From: Rhodoferax sp.
GTDB taxonomy: Bacteria > Pseudomonadota > Gammaproteobacteria > Burkholderiales > Burkholderiaceae_C
Reading direction: 5' to 3'
Assembly (NCBI GenBank): GCA_020048255.1
Contig: JAIFMR010000034.1
Span: 1 to 12,075, forward strand
Length of the DNA: 12,075 nucleotides
This document shows, piece after piece, positions 7,522 to 12,075 of this stretch; the stretch's first letter is position 1; each line of letters opens with the position of its first letter. A program made the translations under genes and the position numbers. The notes beneath the pieces are model-generated. The model worked only from the letters and a program-made list of their open reading frames with translations. It did no database searches and was not told the DNA's origin.

Positions 7522-7537
7522 GCCGCTTCAGCGCGGC
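7522..7537 (-). promoter_or_regulatory. Hairpin with U-run in the ompA leader
   Basis: On the minus strand GCCGC-GCTGAA-GCGGC is followed at once by CTTTTT and then by the AGGAGA ribosome site of the ompA-like gene. The five-pair GC stem plus a U-run resembles a weak terminator within the leader. It could be an attenuator or simply a stabilising 5' hairpin. Function is inferred from the shape only. Confidence 0.4.
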
Positions 7538-7747
7538 GAGATAAAAACAGACGCCCAAAATGCCTATCACGTTGAACGTTGCTTTTGATTGTGCCACAGA
7601 CAGTTTCAACAAAAATGACGTAGTGTCAACTGAACGGCCGTAACCCAGCCCTATCTAAACTATTTGGCCAAGCCGTTGCAGACGAGCCACAACCTCACAG
7701 CTTAAAATGTTCGGTTAAATCGATCTTGCTTCGCCTCAAGCCTTCCC

Positions 7748-10399
7748 ATGACCCAATTCGCCAAAGAAACTCTACCCACCAGCCTTGCGGACGAAATGCG
7801 TCGCAGCTACCTGGACTACGCCATGAGCGTGATTGTGGGGCGAGCACTGCCCGACGCGCGTGATGGCTTGAAACCAGTGCACCGGCGCGTCTTGTTTGCC
7901 ATGCACGAGTTGAACAACGACTGGAACAAGGCCTACAAAAAATCAGCACGTATCGTCGGCGACGTGATCGGTAAATACCATCCGCACGGCGACCAGTCGG
8001 TTTACGACACTATTGTTCGTATGGCGCAAGACTTCTCCATGCGCCACATGCTGGTGGATGGTCAGGGTAACTTCGGCTCGGTCGATGGCGACAACGCCGC
8101 CGCCATGCGGTACACCGAAATCCGCCTGGCCAAGATCGCCCACGAGTTGCTGGCGGACCTCGACAAGGAAACCGTTGACTTCGGGCCCAACTACGATGGC
8201 TCGGAAAAAGAGCCTCTGGTGCTACCCACGCGACTGCCCAACTTGCTGGTCAATGGATCGGGCGGTATTGCCGTGGGTATGGCGACCAACATCCCGCCGC
8301 ACAACTTGAACGAAGTGGTGGATGCCTGTCTACATTTGCTGAAGAACCCCGAGGCCAGCATCGACGATCTGATGGAAATCATTCCAGCACCCGACTTCCC
8401 CACCGCCGGCATCATTTACGGTATCAACGGCGTCAAGGACGGGTACCGCACAGGACGTGGCCGCGTGGTGATGCGCGCCAAATGCCATTTTGAAGACATC
8501 GATAAAGGCCAGCGCCAGTCCATCATCGTGGACGAGTTGCCCTACCAGGTCAACAAGAAAACGCTTCAAGAGCGCATGGCCGAACTGGTGCACGAGAAAA
8601 AAATCGAGGGCATCAGCCACATCCAGGACGAGTCCGACAAATCCGGCATGCGCCTGGTGATTGAACTCAAGCGCGGTGAAGTGCCCGAGGTGGTCCTGAA
8701 CAACCTCTACAAGCAAACCCAGCTGCAGGACACCTTTGGCATGAACATGGTGGCGCTGATCAACGGCCAACCCAAGTTATGCAATCTGAAAGACCTGATT
8801 GAAGTCTTTTTGACCCACCGCCGCGAGGTGGTGACGCGGCGCACGGTGTTTGAGCTGCGCAAGGCACGTGAACGTGGCCATGTTCTTGAAGGCCTGGCCG
8901 TGGCCCTGGCCCACATCGACGATTTCATTCGCATCATCCGCGAGTCACCCACGCCCCCCGTGGCCAAGCTGGAATTGATGACCCGCCCGTGGGACAGCAA
9001 ACTGGTGCGCGAGATGCTCACCCGCACGCGCGCCGATGGCGGCTTGGTCAATGCCGACGACTACCGTCCGGACGGCCTGGAAATGCAATACGGCATGGGT
9101 TCAGACGGCCTCTATCGCTTGTCTGACACCCAGGCGCAAGAAATCTTGCAAATGCGCCTGCAACGCCTGACGGGTCTGGAGCAGGACAAGATCGTGGCTG
9201 AATACAAAGAGGTCATGGCCATCATTGACGACTTGCTGGACATTCTGGCCCGCCCTGAGCGCGTCTCCATCATCATCAGTGACGAGTTGGGCGCTATCAA
9301 AACCGAGTTTGGTCTGACCAAAATCGGCGCGCGACGCAGCCTGGTCGAACACTCGTCGTTTGACCTGTCGACCGAAGACCTGATCACGCCGACCGACATG
9401 GTGGTCACACTGAGCCACAGCGGCTACATCAAGAGCCAACCTTTGAGCGAATACCGCTCGCAAAAACGAGGCGGGCGTGGCAAGCAGGCCACTGCCACCA
9501 AAGAAGACGATTGGGTGGATCAGCTCTTTATTGCCAACACCCACGACTATCTGCTGTGCTTCAGCAACCGGGGCCGCATGTACTGGCTCAAGGTCTGGGA
9601 AGTGCCCCAAGGTTCGCGTGGCTCGCGCGGCCGACCCATCGTCAACATGTTCCCGCTGCAAGAGGGTGAAAAAGTCACCGTGGTACTGGCGCTCACCGGT
9701 GAAAAACGCACCTTCCCGGCCGACCAGTATGTGTTCATGAGCACCCGCATGGGCACGGTGAAAAAGACCGCACTGGATGAATTCAGCAACCCGCGCAAGG
9801 CCGGCATCATCGCGGTGGATCTGGACGATGGCGACTTCCTGATCGGGGCCGCGCTCACCGACGGTCAACACGATGTGATGTTGTTCAGCGACGGTGGCAA
9901 GGCCGTGCGTTTTGACGAAAACGATGTGCGCCCCATGGGCCGCCAGGCACGCGGCGTGCGCGGCATGATGCTCGACGAAGGTCAAGGCGTGATCGCCATG
10001 CTGGTAGCAGAGGACGAATCGCAAAGCGTTTTGACAGCCACCCAGAATGGCTACGGCAAACGTACCAGCATCACCGAATACACCCGCCACGGCCGTGGCA
10101 CCAAGGGCATGATTGCGATCCAGCAGTCCGAGCGCAACGGGAAAGTGGTTGCTGCCACCCTGGTGCGCGCCGACGACGAAATCATGCTGATCACTGACAA
10201 AGGCGTGCTGGTGCGTACCCGTGTGAGCGAAATCCGCGAACTGGGCCGCGCCACCCAGGGCGTCACCCTGATTGGTCTGGACGAAGGCTCTCAACTCAGT
10301 GGCTTACAGCGCATTGTGGAAAACGACGCGATTGTGTCTTTGAGCGACGACGCCGGTGACGATACCGCCACCGATGAGACGCCATCGCAAGATGTCTAA
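7748..10399 (+). CDS. gyrA: DNA gyrase subunit A
   Basis: The breakage-reunion subunit of gyrase, which with GyrB puts negative supercoils into DNA. The 883-residue length is normal. The N-terminal part matches the family closely (YAMSVIVGRALPDARDGLKPVHRR at 24-47), with the catalytic Tyr122 in AAMRYTEIRL. Numbering is identical to E. coli through this region. The quinolone-resistance region reads HPHGDQSVYD at 78-87, so residue 83 is Gln (codon CAG at 7994-7996) where E. coli has Ser; Asp87 is kept. The C-terminal beta-pinwheel contains the GyrA box as QKRGGRGK. The last 25 residues are acidic. No strong Shine-Dalgarno precedes the ATG at 7748. It heads a plus-strand series with serC and pheA, a usual betaproteobacterial order. 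Confidence 0.98.
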   Translation: MTQFAKETLPTSLADEMRRSYLDYAMSVIVGRALPDARDGLKPVHRRVLFAMHELNNDWNKAYKKSARIVGDVIGKYHPHGDQSVYDTIVRMAQDFSMRHMLVDGQGNFGSVDGDNAAAMRYTEIRLAKIAHELLADLDKETVDFGPNYDGSEKEPLVLPTRLPNLLVNGSGGIAVGMATNIPPHNLNEVVDACLHLLKNPEASIDDLMEIIPAPDFPTAGIIYGINGVKDGYRTGRGRVVMRAKCHFEDIDKGQRQSIIVDELPYQVNKKTLQERMAELVHEKKIEGISHIQDESDKSGMRLVIELKRGEVPEVVLNNLYKQTQLQDTFGMNMVALINGQPKLCNLKDLIEVFLTHRREVVTRRTVFELRKARERGHVLEGLAVALAHIDDFIRIIRESPTPPVAKLELMTRPWDSKLVREMLTRTRADGGLVNADDYRPDGLEMQYGMGSDGLYRLSDTQAQEILQMRLQRLTGLEQDKIVAEYKEVMAIIDDLLDILARPERVSIIISDELGAIKTEFGLTKIGARRSLVEHSSFDLSTEDLITPTDMVVTLSHSGYIKSQPLSEYRSQKRGGRGKQATATKEDDWVDQLFIANTHDYLLCFSNRGRMYWLKVWEVPQGSRGSRGRPIVNMFPLQEGEKVTVVLALTGEKRTFPADQYVFMSTRMGTVKKTALDEFSNPRKAGIIAVDLDDGDFLIGAALTDGQHDVMLFSDGGKAVRFDENDVRPMGRQARGVRGMMLDEGQGVIAMLVAEDESQSVLTATQNGYGKRTSITEYTRHGRGTKGMIAIQQSERNGKVVAATLVRADDEIMLITDKGVLVRTRVSEIRELGRATQGVTLIGLDEGSQLSGLQRIVENDAIVSLSDDAGDDTATDETPSQDV

Positions 10400-10411
10400 T
10401 CGCTCTTCTTA

Positions 10412-10423
10412 AGATAGCTATCT
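10412..10423. repeat. 12-base perfect palindrome between gyrA and serC
   Basis: AGATAGCTATCT is perfectly self-complementary and lies 12 bases after the gyrA stop. There is no adjacent U-run, so it is not a clear terminator. It could be a protein site or chance. The 80-base gap otherwise holds no strong signal that I can identify. Confidence 0.4.
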
Positions 10424-10479
10424 ACCCTTATCCATCAAGGGCTAGCGCCTTATTTTCCTTACACGCTTGAAGAAGCCTG

Positions 10480-11571
10480 ATGAATCGACCTTATAACTTT
10501 TCCGCCGGCCCGGCCGCCATGCCCGAAGAGGTGCTGCAAGAAGCTGCGGCCGAGATGCTCGACTGGCACGGCAGCGGCATGGGCGTCATGGAAATGAGCC
10601 ATCGCGGCAAGGAGTTTGGCCAGATTGCCCAGGAGGCCGAGGCTGACCTGCGCGATTTGCTGGCGGTGCCCGACCATTTCAAGTTGCTGTTCATGCAGGG
10701 CGGCGGTTTGGCTGAAAACGCCATCGTGCCGCTGAACCTGTCCCGTGGGGAGACAGCCGATTTTGTCGTGACCGGCAGTTGGAGCCAAAAGTCGGCACAG
10801 GAAGCGCAGCGTTATTGCACCGCGCATGTGGCAGCCACTGCCCAAAACACAGGCTTCACCACGTTGGTCGAACCCAAAGACTGGCTGCTCAGCGCCAAAC
10901 CGGCTTATGTGCACATCTGCAGCAACGAGACCATTCATGGTGTCGAGTACCACACCCTGCCTGACCTACAGGCGCTGGGCTGCGACGCACCGCTGGTGAT
11001 TGACTTTTCGTCGCATGTGGCGTCACGCCCGGTGGACTGGACGCGCGTGGGCCTGGCCTTTGGCGGCGCCCAAAAAAATCTGGGCCCGGCCGGTTTGACC
11101 CTGGTGGTGGTGCGTGACGATTTGCTGGACCGGGCTTTGCCCATTTGCCCCAGTGCGTTCAACTTTAAGACCGTGGCCGACAACCAGTCTATGTTCAACA
11201 CACCGCCCACCTATTCGATTTATATCGCGGGCCTGGTCTTCAAGTGGCTCAAACGCCAAGGCGGCATCGCCGGCATCGAAGCACAAAACAAGGCCAAGGC
11301 CGAACTTCTGTACCAGGCCATCGACGACTCTGCGCTGTACTTCAACCCGGTTGAAAAGCACTGCCGTTCACGCATGAATGTTCCATTTTTCCTGCGGGAC
11401 GACAGCCTGAACGAGGCGTTTTTGGCCGGCGCGCGCAGCCGCCATTTGCTGCAACTCAAAGGCCACAAGTCCGTGGGTGGCATGCGCGCCAGCATCTACA
11501 ACGCCCTGCCCCTGGAAGGGGTGCAGGCCTTGGTGAGCTACCTGCGCGACTTTGAAGCTCAACACGCCTGA
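10480..11571 (+). CDS. serC: Phosphoserine aminotransferase
   Basis: PLP enzyme that converts 3-phosphohydroxypyruvate and glutamate to phosphoserine in serine synthesis; the same enzyme acts in pyridoxal phosphate synthesis in many proteobacteria. The 363-residue length is normal. The family start is clear (YNFSAGPAAMPEEVL), as are MSHRGKEF at 39-46, GGGLAENAIVPLNL at 74-87 (cofactor phosphate region), VIDFSSHVASRPVDW at 173-187, and the PLP-lysine Lys199 in GGAQKNLGPAG. The C-terminus keeps SVGGMRASIYNA, the substrate-binding region. It lies 80 bases after gyrA and 31 before pheA on the same strand, with no clear terminator between them. The ribosome site before the ATG is weak (GAAGAAG). 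Confidence 0.97.
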   Translation: MNRPYNFSAGPAAMPEEVLQEAAAEMLDWHGSGMGVMEMSHRGKEFGQIAQEAEADLRDLLAVPDHFKLLFMQGGGLAENAIVPLNLSRGETADFVVTGSWSQKSAQEAQRYCTAHVAATAQNTGFTTLVEPKDWLLSAKPAYVHICSNETIHGVEYHTLPDLQALGCDAPLVIDFSSHVASRPVDWTRVGLAFGGAQKNLGPAGLTLVVVRDDLLDRALPICPSAFNFKTVADNQSMFNTPPTYSIYIAGLVFKWLKRQGGIAGIEAQNKAKAELLYQAIDDSALYFNPVEKHCRSRMNVPFFLRDDSLNEAFLAGARSRHLLQLKGHKSVGGMRASIYNALPLEGVQALVSYLRDFEAQHA

Positions 11572-11602
11572 TTTCCGTAGAACCACCTTCAACGTCATCC
11601 CC

Positions 11603-12075
11603 ATGGCCAAATCCCTTCCTGAACTGCGCACCCAGATCGACGCCCTGGATCTGGAATTGATCCAGCTGCTGAACAAGCGCGCGTCGCTGGCGCTGGAGGT
11701 CGGTGAAATCAAGCGGGTGGACGGCTCCGCCGTGTTTCGCCCGGATCGGGAAACCCAGGTCATTGCCAACCTGCAAGCCAACAACACTGGACCGCTCAAG
11801 CCGCACAACATTGCGCTCATCTGGCGTGAAATCATGTCGGCTTGCCGCTCGCTGGAAGCGCCCCAACGCGTGGCCTACCTGGGGCCGGCGGGCACCTTCA
11901 GTGAGCAGGCGGCAGTCCAGTTTTTTGGTGGCAGTGTCGCGCGTGTGCTGTGCGTCAGCATTGACGAAGTGTTTCGGGCCACGGCGGCAGGCAGCGCCGA
12001 GTTTGGCGTGGTACCGATTGAAAACTCATCTGAAGGGGTGATCTCCCGTTCACTCGATCTGCTGCTCAATTCACC
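11603..12075 (+). CDS. pheA: Chorismate mutase/prephenate dehydratase (P-protein), N-terminal part
   Basis: Bifunctional enzyme that turns chorismate into prephenate and then phenylpyruvate on the way to phenylalanine. The window ends inside the gene after 157 codons (no stop in frame). Residues 1-85 are an AroQ-type chorismate mutase domain, with residues matching E. coli catalytic positions Arg9, Arg26, Lys37, Arg49 and Glu50. The prephenate dehydratase domain begins at about 89 (VAYLGPAGTFSEQAA) and includes VVPIENSSEGVI at 137-148. The C-terminal ACT domain for phenylalanine feedback would lie beyond the edge. I chose the ATG at 11603, giving MAKSLPELRTQID, which is where the mutase helix begins. 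It directly follows serC, as in many betaproteobacteria, where hisC, tyrA and aroA often come next. Confidence 0.95.
   Translation, partial: MAKSLPELRTQIDALDLELIQLLNKRASLALEVGEIKRVDGSAVFRPDRETQVIANLQANNTGPLKPHNIALIWREIMSACRSLEAPQRVAYLGPAGTFSEQAAVQFFGGSVARVLCVSIDEVFRATAAGSAEFGVVPIENSSEGVISRSLDLLLNS

Noticed and set aside
7621..7747. Possible sigma-70 promoter for gyrA
   Set aside because: Several weak -10-like boxes (for example TATCTA, TAAAAT) exist, but none has a good -35 at 16-18 bases, so no specific promoter is claimed.
9101..10294. A 397-residue minus-strand open frame inside gyrA
   Set aside because: Shadow of gyrA caused by codon bias in GC-rich DNA; the product is His/Ala/Val-rich and resembles no family, and gyrA is fully conserved across it.

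Overview
This is 12 kb of an ordinary betaproteobacterial chromosome. The gene order gyrA-serC-pheA, the MaoC-Pta/AckA pair and the flavour of the proteins point to the Comamonadaceae (Rhodoferax/Polaromonas-like), although no rRNA or other decisive marker is present. I see no CRISPR array, insertion sequence, phage gene, tRNA or rRNA, and no convincing new defence or mobile system. All gaps between genes are under 300 bases.

Left part (1-3597, all minus strand): glutamine synthetase glnA, cut by the window edge and frameshifted; a MoCF-biosynthesis/CinA-N-like protein; an EI24/CysZ-like membrane protein overlapping it; and an RsuA-type pseudouridine synthase with an internal deletion. The glnA upstream region carries a good sigma-54 (-24/-12) promoter and a set of TGCACC/GGTGCA elements resembling NtrC sites, which suggests nitrogen-regulated expression.

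Middle part (3652-6710, minus strand): a probable three-gene operon of an unrecognised 132-residue protein, a MaoC-phosphotransacetylase fusion and acetate kinase. The last two convert acyl-CoA to acyl-phosphate and then to carboxylate plus ATP. A small inverted repeat lies in the upstream region. A strong terminator hairpin separates this operon from an OmpA-family outer-membrane protein gene (6920-7498, minus strand).

Right part (7748-12075, plus strand): gyrA, serC and the start of pheA, the beginning of the common betaproteobacterial gyrase/serine/aromatic amino acid gene string. GyrA has Gln at the position equivalent to E. coli Ser83.

The most notable observations are two frame-breaking deletions within 3 kb, in glnA and in the rsuA-like gene (assembly error or real gene decay), the glnA control region, and the GyrA Gln83 residue.
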